From Byssochlamys sp. IMV 00236 (taxonomy: Eukaryota; Ascomycota; Eurotiomycetes; Eurotiales; Thermoascaceae): a stretch of DNA of 64,000 nucleotides. This document shows positions 35,236 to 45,554 of the stretch, one piece after another. The notes under the pieces were generated by a model. That model was not told the DNA's origin and searched no databases. It was given only the letters and a program-made list of their open reading frames with translations. The stretch's first letter is position 1. Each line of letters opens with the position of its first letter. The stretch lies in assembly GCA_001931875.2 (NCBI GenBank), contig MSJH02000813.1:1-64000 (forward strand), given 5' to 3'. Made by a program: the position numbers and the translations under genes.

Positions 35236-36313
35236 ATGGCGGCACTCTCATCTCGTCTGCTTCTGGCGTTGTGGCTGCTCTTCACGACCGCAGTATCTGC
35301 TACCTTGAATACCTTGACAAGTAGCGGTCGCACTCGAAGCTATTGGGTCCGTTCTCCAGATGAATACGACGAAACCAAAAACTATCCCGTGGTAATCGCC
35401 TTCCACGGATCAAGTGAAATTGGTTATGATGTAGATGGGTTCGCCTTCGAGGCGGACATCAGATTGAGCCTCCCCACCATACCCACGAAATACTCGAAAG
35501 ATGTCAGTCTGCACTGTACTTTGCTCAGCTGGTGGGAACTAACCAGGCACGCAGAGGTTCTTCGTCTATCCCAATGGCGTCGGTGGGGTTTGGGCAGGAC
35601 CAAGCTATGGCAAGGTCTCTGTTGCGGAAGACCTGCAATTTGTGAGCGATCTGATCATCGACCTGGAAAAACAGTATAAGGTGGACAGTTCTCGTATCTA
35701 CGCCACCGGGTTGTCCAACGGGGGCGGGTTTGTCGGCACCTTGGCTTGCGCCAGTGTAGGTGGGCAGTTCGCAGCACTTGCTCCTGTGGCCGGTTCCTTC
35801 TACACTGATGTCAATGGCACAAGCGATGGCTGCAAGCCTGCAAGGTCACCTCTTCCGATCTTGGAAATCCATGGTGGAAGTGACAAGTCTGTATATTATA
35901 ACGGCGGTCAAGGAGAAGGCGGCCTTCTACCTCCTATTCCAGTTTGGTAAGGGAAACGAGAATCTGTCATCTGCTCGAGTTTCACTGATCAAGAAATTAT
36001 CAGGCTGGGATTCTGGCAGCAGAGGAACGGATGTACGTCGAACACCACTTACAACAGTGACAATGGTAACGTACATCATACCGTCTGGACCTGCAAAGGG
36101 ATCAATGGGACACTTCAGCACTGGAAAGTCGACAAGAATGGTATGCATCCAACTTTCAGAGGACTCGAACGTATTTCTCACAGTGATTTAGGTCATGACT
36201 GGCCATCGAAAACCATGAATATAGATATGGCTGTAGCAGGTGTAGGACCTCAGCCTATCGAAGCGAACGATATTGTCATCGACTTTTTCGATAACTTCTC
36301 CCTTCAGGGGTGA
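35236..36313 (+). CDS. faeC: Feruloyl esterase C (FaeC type), secreted
   Basis: Secreted serine esterase that frees ferulic acid from arabinoxylan and pectin side chains. Exons 35236-35502, 35555-35946, 36004-36140 and 36192-36313 give 305 aa. Residues 1-22 (MAALSSRLLLALWLLFTTAV followed by SA) are a signal peptide. The alpha/beta-hydrolase blocks are YPVVIAFHGSSEIGYDVDGF, then RFFVYPNGVGGVWAGPSYG, the nucleophile elbow TGLSNGGGFVGTLAC, LEIHGGSDKSVYYNGGQGEG with the likely catalytic Asp, and NGHDWPS with the likely catalytic His formed across the last intron. Length and motif order match Aspergillus and Talaromyces FaeC without a carbohydrate-binding module. The first donor is GTCAGT. The gene points away from the transposon island. 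Confidence 0.93.
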
Positions 36314-38152
36314 CCTGGCACGATCCTCTGGGTAGATACCGGGACGGCTTCCGCAACGGTAATCATGCACCACCATGACCGTGGACATCATGGGGTCTGG
36401 TCTGCATGTTTCTCTGGTCATCTGCCATAGCTAAGCGTAATAAGGACAACAGGGCTAGATAGTGATGATAATGCTACTGTTGTCTCCCATCTGTCTCGAA
36501 CTATGCAGAGTAGCATCCCATATTCTCCCGACAAAAAAGAATCCCAAAGTTTCGTTGGACAAAGTATTATCGACCCGAAACTCGTCGTCTTAACTTACGC
36601 AATGAAGGTAGCTACATGTACGCCTCCACTCGGAATCTCCATTCGCTGTGAAACAAAGACCGGGCGAGGACAATGCAGGAGAGCTCCGCATCTTGCAATT
36701 TCATCTCATTGCTATTAAAAAGCAATCAATTGTTGGTTTCAAGGTCGTTGATGACCGTGTCTCGGTAACTAACCGTTCCTGTTGGGCCGCGTACAAGAAG
36801 TTGGAACATGGAACAACGGTGTCTTGGCAGGATAGCAAATTGCAGTTCGTCTACTGCCACAAGCGGCCTCGTATGGGGTCAGAAATGTGCCGATTACTTA
36901 CTTCCTCCCCGAGCCCCGAACCATCTTCTTTAGCCCAGCCCGGAATCAAGATTACGAGAGCTGACTAAAGAAGGCGATACCAGACACTGTTGAAACAGGA
37001 GCACGAGCGATATGTCCAAAGTTGGCTAAGCGTTTGTCATGGATTGTTGATCACCCTTGGCAAGATGTTGTTTTGTTGATACTCAGAAAGAGCCTTCTGC
37101 ATTCTAGATGACAGCTCGCGGGTTGTTTCTAATGTACGGAGGCGAGATCGATTATGTGCATGGACAAAGCTCATCGTCGTCGGACTGGGTCACTGGGATG
37201 ATGGGATCACTATCCGCTCCACCTGAAGTGTCAATCCCATCTCTTATAAGTTATGGTAGTTGAGTCGAAGCTCTCCTTCCGACGCAGTCCCGGCCACCAT
37301 GGGTTTTCCCTGTCTAGCTTGCACATCACTTCCCCATGTTCCTATAGTAAGCATAATTCCTAGGCCCAATGGCAGCAATGCGCACTGATTGCCGAGATGC
37401 CTCCTTATCGAACCCACTGACCAGCTGGGAGAACCTACTCCACTCGCCGCGCAACGAAATCAGAATGATCTTCGCAGTTCGCGCCACAACCGTCGATCCC
37501 GTGTCGCCTCCATTATGCGACGTCCAGCAGATTTCATAGCTTCTGCACCGGACCTTGCCATGGTATAGTCCTTTTCGGGGATGCAAACTTATGGGATTGC
37601 CAAAGCACGGAAGGTCATATTCGATGACTGAGTGTTGATCCTACTGGTACCGTCCAAATTTTGAACTGCAATTGCATTTCAACGGAGATCTCTCGCCTTG
37701 CTGTCAGGTAGTCTGGCATCAGCCTGTATCAGAAACGCCGACTCCTTAGTTCCCCGGTCTTAATGTTGCTACATGAAATGTATTTACCTTCAGCCTTGGC
37801 AGTCTGACCCACGTTACTGTCTCTTACTATGACCTGGGTTCTTGTTGATTGATTCAGCATGAGTTGCTTGTTGGAAACAGTCCATTCTCCGGGCCCCTCT
37901 ATCTGAACAGGGAGCCCCGGGGCCAGGGAGAGAGAGTGGGATCTATATAAGAGGTATGGAGATCCATCCAGGAAAGAAACATGCTTCAGACCCCAGGGAG
38001 CTGGAGTTTCCTCTTTATCAATCTGTTTTCTTTTTCTTTTTGCTTTATTTTTATTTCTTGGGCGAGAGCAGGTCTCTTGAAACTATAGTAGTTACGATTT
38101 TTTTGAATTATTATCATTATTATTGTTATTATTTCTTTTATCTCTCGCAAAA
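36314..38152. other. Intergenic between faeC and the Nramp gene
   Basis: 1.84 kb. Short open frames near 36650 and 37330 have no family resemblance. The last 200 bases contain a TATATAA box at 37944-37950 and a CT/AT-rich leader for the Nramp gene. No other gene supported. Confidence 0.55.
37944..37950 (+). promoter_or_regulatory. TATA box of the Nramp gene
   Basis: TATATAA in GGATCTATATAAGAG, about 203 bases before the start codon, after a GC-rich stretch. The following leader is T-rich, as is common before highly expressed fungal genes. Confidence 0.5.
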
Positions 38153-39798
38153 ATGGAGTCGAACACTCAGGAACCCAAGCGGCCAGGCCTGTTCAAGATG
38201 CACAAGACCTCCCTTTCAATCTCTTCCATCAGTTCGGCGGCCTCGTCGTTAAATTCAAATCTTCCCTTGCTCAGGTCTAAGGCCAACGACTCTGCAATCA
38301 AGGCATTTCTTGTGATCAAAAAATTCGGTTCCTTTATTGGCCCAGGATTTCTGGTTGCAGTCGCGTATATCGATCCCGGTAACTACTCGACCGATGTGTC
38401 TGCCGGTGCCAGCAACAAATACGCTCTGCTGTTTGTGGTTATTATGTCGAATATGTTTGCTATTTTCCTACAGTCACTGTGCATCAAGCTCGGCAGCGTG
38501 ACTGGAATGGATCTGGCAGAAAACTGTAGAGCTCATCTGCCAAAGTGGATGGTGATTCCTCTATACGTTCTTGCCGAGGCGGCTATTATTGCAACGGATA
38601 TTGCAGAGGTAAATATACTATAATGTTCACGGTCTATTTTATAGCTATCTCCTAACGAGCAATAGGTCATTGGTTCCGCAATCGCGCTCAATCTGCTCGC
38701 CAATATTCCTCTTGTTGCTGGATGCGCTATTACGCTAGTTGACGTGCTGTTTCTCCTGCTATTCTACCGCCCTCATGGGAACATGAACGGACTCCGGGTA
38801 TTCGAATATTTCGTCATGGGTCTAGTACTGGCAGTTGTGATCTGCTTCTGCATTCAGCTCTCGCTTATCCGCAACCAGTCTGTCGGGGAAGTCTTCCGTG
38901 GGTATCTTCCGTCGTCTGCAGTGGTTAAGGGTGATGGGTAAGTCGAACCGTTCGAGTGTTTTGTCTGAAAACTTGCTAAATTTCCCTCAGACTCTATCAG
39001 AGCTGCGGCATCCTCGGTGCAACTGTCATGCCCCATTCCCTCTTCCTCGGAAGTGGAGTGGTTCAGCCACGTCTGAAGGAGTTCGACGAAGCAAAGGGCA
39101 ACGTCCAGCCAGCGGAGACTGACTACCGCCCATCCATCGAGGCTATCCGCAGCTGCATGAAATATTCGATTGCTGAGCTCGCCATCTCTCTCTTCACGTT
39201 TGCCCTGTTCGTCAACAGCTCAATTCTTATCGTGGCAGGGGCTTCTCTCTTTGGCACCGATGGTGCTTCTGACGCTGATCTCTTCGGCATCTACAAGCTG
39301 CTATCTTCATCCATTGCCCCTGCTGCGGGCACAGTCTTCGCCTTGGCTTTGCTGCTGTCTGGATTGTCTGCTGGTATTGTGGCTACAATTGCTGGACAGA
39401 TGGTCAGTGAAGGAATGATTAACTGGAGCGTGAAGCCATGGATCCGACGACTGGTGACACGATGCATCAGCATTGTTCCTAGCATCATCATCGCTGCTGC
39501 CATAGGCAAGAGCGGCTTAAGCGCAGCCCTCAACGCCTCCCAGGTGACACTGAGTGTCATCCTACCATTTGTCTCTGCTCCACTGGTCTACTTTACCTGC
39601 TTCAACAAGTTCATGACCGTCAAGGGCGGCACAACAAGGACAGTCGCTGAGAGTGATAGTGAGAATGAGAGTATGGAGATCCTGGGTATTCCCATGAGGA
39701 ATAGCTGGTACACTGCCACTCTCGCTGTCCTCATCTGGATTGTGATCGCTATCATGAATATTGCACTCCTTGTCCTGGTTGGACTTGGAAAAGCCTGA
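38153..39798 (+). CDS. Nramp-family divalent metal transporter (Smf-like)
   Basis: Proton-coupled uptake of Mn2+ and other divalent metals. Exons 38153-38608, 38666-38937 and 38991-39798 give 511 aa. After a Ser-rich cytosolic N-terminus, TM1 carries the metal-binding motif in VAVAYIDPGNYSTDV. TM6 carries the second binding segment GATVMPHSLFLGSG, with the Met-Pro-His residues of the family. About eleven hydrophobic segments can be counted, and GQMVSEGMINW matches the conserved loop (consensus transport signature region). The acidic Ser-rich stretch AESDSENESME lies in a late loop. Length matches yeast Smf1-3. Whether it sits in the plasma membrane or on vesicles cannot be told from the sequence. 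Confidence 0.95.
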
Positions 39799-40632
39799 GC
39801 GACACAGCCAACAAGAAAAGGAAGGGCAGACATTTTGGAGAGGGAATTGAATCAAAAAATAATTTATCTTTTTATTGGATCTTGACTGGGTCAGATCGCA
39901 TTTATTCTTCATATATAGTTTTTTTTTATCATCATGAACGGAGGGTTATGAATTCACTTGATGTGACACTGTCTGGTTTCAATCCGTTCTTTTATCAATG
40001 AAATCTGAATTTCAAAGAATTCTTCTATAACTCATAAGTTCATGTGTGGCAGTAAGTACCAGAAAACATCCACATACTGAAGGAACAGCATCTGGCTCGA
40101 TGGCAAGACAAGAATGTAAAAAGGTTAAGTACTATATAAGATCGGAGCGTCGGAGGTTGTCTTATTGAAACCCGAGCATGACCCCACCATGAGTTCAACG
40201 CTCAGCTTGACATCCCAAGCTCCATCACCCGGATTACGCCATCACAAGTCAGATCATTGATGAAAGACCTTTCGCTATTCTCATATCGACTGTAGTGTCT
40301 CATTTCTTGAGGCAGCATCTGCAGTCTGTTCTGAAGCCTCATCTGGAAGCATCGCACGCGACCGAGCTCCGGCAGATAAGTAAGGCAGCTTATCTCTCCG
40401 GAACAGAGAAATATGAGTTGAGACCACAACTATCTGTTTACCATTTCATCAATCCAGCCAATGCGAACCAAGCAGTGATATTCAATAATTACCAGGCAGG
40501 ATTTTATCACGAACACCGCTGCCCTCGCAGGATATCCATTTGATGAACAACCCAACACCGCTTGGGTGATAACAGCTCGTTATCCGACTTGAAGCTTCCG
40601 CGATCCCCGCACCCGACAGCTCAACCATCGCA
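39799..40632. other. Intergenic between Nramp gene and the 896-aa gene
   Basis: 834 bases with the Nramp 3' UTR (AT-rich to about 40100) and the next promoter. An 82-codon open frame near 40295 begins with GTG and is not supported. Confidence 0.55.
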
Positions 40633-43323
40633 ATGGGCCTCTCTACGATCGTATCATCGAACCAAAGAGCTGTAAACAGCTTAAGGAAATCGAATCTATA
40701 CGCCAGACGGATTGTCGTTACGAACTCCCTACCCCTGACCTATTCATACTCCGTATCGGAACGGTCCGTCGGTCCATCGTGCCAATGCCGCCGCGCCTTC
40801 TGGCAGTCTTGTCGAAGCGGTCATGGCAGCAGTCCGCGGATTATGCAAGAGATGGAGAAACAACGGCGGAATTATATGTCTAAACGAGCACGTGCGCTGC
40901 GTCGTCAAGCATTTCTAGACGAGCAGTACAGATGGTCGAATTGGATACAGCCTTGGTGGGGATGGGGAGGGCGAAGGTATACATCACGTCGATCAGGCAG
41001 TGATTTTGGTGGAAATAATGGATCTGGGAAGGCCGCAAATGATGGTTCTAGGGGCCAGAGCAGCCAGGATTGGTGGGAGAAGGAAAAAGCACGGTTTGAG
41101 CAAGAGATGGAACGGATTAAGAAGGAGATCGAGGAGGATCCCTTCGCGGCTGTTTTTGGGAGAAAGCCAGAGCCCGTGGGGAATCATGGTCCGTGGTCGA
41201 CATTCTGTCGTAACTTTTTGGGTGTAGGCAATGAGACGCAGAAGCCGGAGCGGACGAGTGCAAATGCGACATCGAAGGTTGTGGATGCGGAATCTCGTCT
41301 GCATGATAGTGAGGTTAGGAAGAATGGTGCGGGCTCAAGTACAAGTTCTTCCGAAGCTTTTGAGAAACAGCCGAAGGACCAGACAGATACCCAAGCAGTT
41401 TCCCCAGCAGAGCCGGCATTTCAGTTCGATCCTATTAGCGGGAGGATGGTGCCAGTAAATTCTGGTCCGGAACCGTCGACTCAAAATGGCGAGGGGGACG
41501 ACAAGGACACACATGTACCTGTCAAGACATTCAAGTCTTATCGGGCCCAGTTTGGCCACAAGCAGCAGGACGGTGACTCGTCGATTATCCCAAATAACAC
41601 TGCTGCAAGCCTGAGGTCTGACAAGGATGCAGAAGTCAAGGGTCAGGCAAATGAAGCCGATGCGGGACAAAGCAGTGGAAACAATGTCTTCTACATGACC
41701 GCTCCGAATGAGCAGGAAAAATCATCATTGAATTCTCCTGCGACTTTGGAAAAAGATGAAAATGTCACGCAAGCCGCACATGACGAGCCGTTCGCTGGAA
41801 CAGTTAAAGATCCGCAAGGTGCTGATCACGCCGAGGAAGCGACTCGGGTGGATGGGCAATCATCTCCTGGAGCCAGCGAGACTGCAAACATAGGTTTTCC
41901 CAATGACTCAAAGACGGCAGCGGAGTCTGCATCTCCAAACCAATCGCACCAGAAAATATACAATGTCGAAGAGGTCAAGACAGATGACGTCGATCTTCTG
42001 CGCCCGACTGATATTCGTGCTCCTTTGTACTCGAAGAAAACGAAATATGAACTCGAGTCAGAAAAGCAGCGCAATCGTGAAGTGCTCGAGGAGGACTACG
42101 AGTCATATAGAGATCCTGCTGCCGATATAGATGCGAAGGAGCTCAGGAGCAGAGTGCAGGACTACGAAGCATCGAGCCAAGTCCCGCAGAATACAGCTAC
42201 ACAGCCGCTAATCCCCCAAGCAGAGAATAGTACGTCAGAACAGAAGGATCTTCCGGAATCTGCGGTTCGCGATGTCCCTGTTTTGTCAAAAGAAATCGAT
42301 AGCGAGGAACAAGTGGTTCGGGATATTCAACATGCCTACGAGGATGCATACGGCAAGATAACGGTGGATCATTACCAACCAACCTCTACGTTAGAGAACC
42401 AGACACCTCGGACAGTCGCACCAAGCTCCATAACGGAGGATCTGACTAGGGCAAGTCCGAAACACCCCGATATGAAGATTGTCACCGTTTCTTCTACTCA
42501 GGAAGAGCGAGATGCGAAAGATTCGCGCCACTCGAGCCAGCTGGACGATCTGTTGAGAGATACGAAGAGGTTCAATGAATCGAGAGATGCCTTAATGAAA
42601 CAGATCACAGAAACACTTGGGCACATTGAACATAAACCTGCAACTCAGCCAAGCACTGCTGAACCATTGCCTTCAAGCTCGGTTTCAACATCCTCCACCA
42701 CTTATCGTGTACTGGCTTATGATCCGTCTACCCTCTCTGTCTCATCTGCGGAGACGAGTTCGACGTTATATTCGATTAATGAGACTTTGCACCCCGCGGA
42801 GGTGCTACCGCGGCTGAATAACCCGGCAAAGTTCCTTCCTCACTTTGCTGCAATGCAAGCCGATGGTTACGAAATCGTCTCTGGTGGAGGAGATATTCTT
42901 GTCTTCGGGAAGGTTCGGAAGGCTGGAACAGCAGCTAGTGCGTCGGATGATGCTTCTATGGCGTCCAGTTCAGAGGACACAGCAGTCGAATCTCAGAAAA
43001 GTGGACAGACTTCCAAGTTCAGCTCAACTTCAACTTCTTTGTCCTCCCCTAGGATGGTCCACCGGCAAGAAACTGTGTTCTCCGGCGGCCCTCTAAACTC
43101 TCCTCCTCCACCGGTTGAACCGACCGCAGAAGACAGACAAGAAGCCAAGGAAGAGTCTTTTCTGCGCAAGACATCACGTAGAGTACTTCTGACTGGCACT
43201 GCAACAGCAGCAGTCTGCTATGCAATCGGTGTCGTCAGTGAGTATTTCCGCACTGGCGGTTCGGACGGCAGAGGACCCGAGGGATTTACAGAGTTCGAGG
43301 CCGAGAGACGTCGGAGGGAATAA
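40633..43323 (+). CDS. Unknown 896-aa protein, probably mitochondrial, one C-terminal membrane segment
   Basis: A single intronless frame. I do not recognise a named family. Residues 1-75 are basic, Ser-rich and acid-poor, and include RRAFWQSCRSGHGSS, which fits a mitochondrial presequence. Residues 90-120 are aromatic (WSNWIQPWWGWGGRRYTSRR). A long hydrophilic, acidic, probably disordered middle follows, with charged repeats of Glu/Lys/Asp. A compact folded-looking block lies at about 689-765 (TYRVLAYDPSTLSVSSAETS, then LNNPAKFLPHFAAMQADGYE, ILVFGKVRK). One hydrophobic segment follows at about 848-871 (VLLTGTATAAVCYAIGVVSE). The folded block just before the membrane segment is the part most likely to be conserved among fungi. 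Function unknown. Confidence 0.85.
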   Translation: MGLSTIVSSNQRAVNSLRKSNLYARRIVVTNSLPLTYSYSVSERSVGPSCQCRRAFWQSCRSGHGSSPRIMQEMEKQRRNYMSKRARALRRQAFLDEQYRWSNWIQPWWGWGGRRYTSRRSGSDFGGNNGSGKAANDGSRGQSSQDWWEKEKARFEQEMERIKKEIEEDPFAAVFGRKPEPVGNHGPWSTFCRNFLGVGNETQKPERTSANATSKVVDAESRLHDSEVRKNGAGSSTSSSEAFEKQPKDQTDTQAVSPAEPAFQFDPISGRMVPVNSGPEPSTQNGEGDDKDTHVPVKTFKSYRAQFGHKQQDGDSSIIPNNTAASLRSDKDAEVKGQANEADAGQSSGNNVFYMTAPNEQEKSSLNSPATLEKDENVTQAAHDEPFAGTVKDPQGADHAEEATRVDGQSSPGASETANIGFPNDSKTAAESASPNQSHQKIYNVEEVKTDDVDLLRPTDIRAPLYSKKTKYELESEKQRNREVLEEDYESYRDPAADIDAKELRSRVQDYEASSQVPQNTATQPLIPQAENSTSEQKDLPESAVRDVPVLSKEIDSEEQVVRDIQHAYEDAYGKITVDHYQPTSTLENQTPRTVAPSSITEDLTRASPKHPDMKIVTVSSTQEERDAKDSRHSSQLDDLLRDTKRFNESRDALMKQITETLGHIEHKPATQPSTAEPLPSSSVSTSSTTYRVLAYDPSTLSVSSAETSSTLYSINETLHPAEVLPRLNNPAKFLPHFAAMQADGYEIVSGGGDILVFGKVRKAGTAASASDDASMASSSEDTAVESQKSGQTSKFSSTSTSLSSPRMVHRQETVFSGGPLNSPPPPVEPTAEDRQEAKEESFLRKTSRRVLLTGTATAAVCYAIGVVSEYFRTGGSDGRGPEGFTEFEAERRRRE

Positions 43324-43719
43324 ATGGGACGCTGCTGGCCATATGCAATAATAGAAGGTTTATCTTGTTAGGGCGTTGTAGATGCTAGGATCGAGGTAAA
43401 CGGGAGTTGGCGCTCTATACCATTCGTTAGGACCATGCTTTAGCTACGGAGACTTCTCCCCTCTGGAACAACTCCACTACTTTGTACCTTTCAGATATCA
43501 TATATGACACGCTGTTGTGTCTTTTCTTTCATATGCAACTCATTGTTAAGACAAAGAAGTGTAAAAGCCTGGAACTAAACCCGCATGAACCATTGAAGAG
43601 AGTATCTAAACGATCTCAGGGTCCACCCCGACGCCATATTGACCATTTGAAAAAGGGTATCTTAACGATCTCCTGGTGCTCCCCCACGCCATATGATACG
43701 AAATTGAATGCCCAACCCA
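43324..43719. other. 3'-3' intergenic
   Basis: 396 bases between the stop codons of two convergent genes. No gene or clear repeat, apart from an imperfect duplication around 43598-43645 and 43650-43695: both have a cluster reading TATCT(T)AA-CGATCTC followed by a CCCC-ACGCCATAT block. Confidence 0.55.
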
Positions 43720-45554
43720 CTACAAACCAGTGCTTTCATCCCCATAGTCTGCAAACAGATCGAAATCCCCGTATCCATCCCCAAGCCCCCACCAGCCTCC
43801 GTGCTGCAATTGCTCCGCGCTCTCCGCCTCATCCTCCGTTTCTTCATTGTACTCCTCACACACCTGTTCCGCGATCGCTTCCTCCTTCTTCTCCCCGGTC
43901 TTCTCCGCACGTACATTCAACCGGGGCGGGAAAAGCTCAAACATCGCCTCAATAGGCCCGATCTTAGCTTCACTGCTCAGCATATACATGAACAGCGCGA
44001 CGAGCGCCCTAGTCGCAGCGTGGAAATCAGATCGGTCCCAAAGGTCATATTCACGCGTAGCTACCACACGGAACGTGCGTAGATCAGGTTCACCATCGAG
44101 GTCAGTTCCCGTGCTAGCGGACCCAGTGGATGCCTGGGCGGTAGATGTGCTGGCTTCAGTGAGGACTTTTCCAGAACTTCTCCCGCACCAGACGACAGAG
44201 GACTTGATGCCGGGGAATAAAGCACGGAAGATATGAAGACGGGATCCGTGCATACCGAGAAGAAACACTTCCTGATCAGGCAGTTGATCGGCTTTGCAGT
44301 TTCTATGAGCCTTGAGGTTGAGGTACAGCTGGGTCAGCATCATTTTGAGCTTTCCGGATATAGCGGAGAGGATAGGTTCTGGGTCTTGGGTCTATTTTTT
44401 TCCATGTCAGAATAGGTCATATTGTTAGTCGTGTGCTGTGTTTTGCAGCGTTATTCGATCAGTTGGGGGAGGGGGGTAAGGCTACATACGATGGAGATAG
44501 GAACGATATAGTGAGGCGAGCGTTTAGGCCTGTGGTTCATTTGCAAGGCAATGAAACCGCTCGGAGTAGGAGCGTCATAGTGCCTGTCCTGGTAGCCGGT
44601 TAGGTAGGCCATGTCTGCGGAGATGCAACGTTTGTGGCTGTTAGGGACATTAGCAACAAGCTTCTCATCGAATAACAACATAGTATGGACCCGAAGAACA
44701 GTAAATGTATGGAAAAGAAACTAACTAGCCAGGCAGGCTATTTAATACTCACCTCAGATGACACAACAACGTCTTCGCTGTCTCCCTATCCTTTCCCAAC
44801 AACATGTCGAAAAGCTCTTCGAGATATTCATGCATAGCAGACCCCTGCATGTAGAACTCCTCTTCGGGAATTTGTTCCTCGTCATATTCACTACCAGCCT
44901 CGTAGAATGAACGTTCAAAAGCAGGAGCTTCTTTCAGAGCCTTGTAAAGATTCATGAAGTAAGGATCCTTGTCGGGCCAGAAATCCAAATCTTTAGCCCT
45001 TCCATCCTGGCTTCCAGCACGGAAGACCCAGGGTATTATGCCGGGGACGGCTATGGGATAGAAATAAGATATGTCAGGGGTAATGTCACTGAGGATGAGG
45101 GGGTTTCGGTCTGATTCTTACGTGACTCGTCTGCTTTTTTCAAGTATTCAGAAGGAATAAGCTCCTCGATAGGCCGGTTTAGATAGAGCTTAGCTGTCAC
45201 GGAATGAATAGGGATGGTAATAGAGTCATCAGGGGTCTCTGCAGTGACAGATCCCTCCTGGGCAGATTTGTGTTCTTCGATTTCTCTCTCCATCCTTTCG
45301 ACAGGTCGTGATGTGATATCCTGATCTGTCTCAAAAAGGGGAGTATAGAAGACCAAGAACTCTGTATCGAAATAGATCCAAATCGAAACTAAGGAACAAA
45401 ACGCGCTTTCAAAAGGATTCTCACCAAGTAAAACGCCAAAATGACACGGGTGTCTTTCTTCACGGAAGAGAGAAGTGATGAGAAAGGACGCGTCGTGATT
45501 ATAACTGGATTCTGCTGCTTTTTCAAAGGCGGAGAGGACCAGAGATCTTGTTAT
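43720..45554 (-). CDS. Unassigned fungal protein, five exons, start codon not found
   Basis: Exons 45554-45425, 45361-45122, 45050-44753, 44637-44490 and 44391-43720 join in one frame to about 495 aa ending at 43720. Every intron has GT...AG ends and 59-115 nt. The visible product starts ITRSLVLSAFEKAAESSYNH and is mostly hydrophilic, with a helical block FYTPLFETDQDI, acidic segments (EYDEEQIPEEEFY), a block RTFRVVATREYDLWDRSDFH then MYMLSSEAKIGPIEAMFELF, and an acidic tail (EEYNEETEDEAESAEQ) ending GDGYGDFDLFADYGDES. No motif I know. No ATG lies in frame upstream before a stop. The codon at 45554 is ATA in the position where a start would fit, or a first exon lies further upstream. Regular splicing argues for a real gene. 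Confidence 0.75.
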
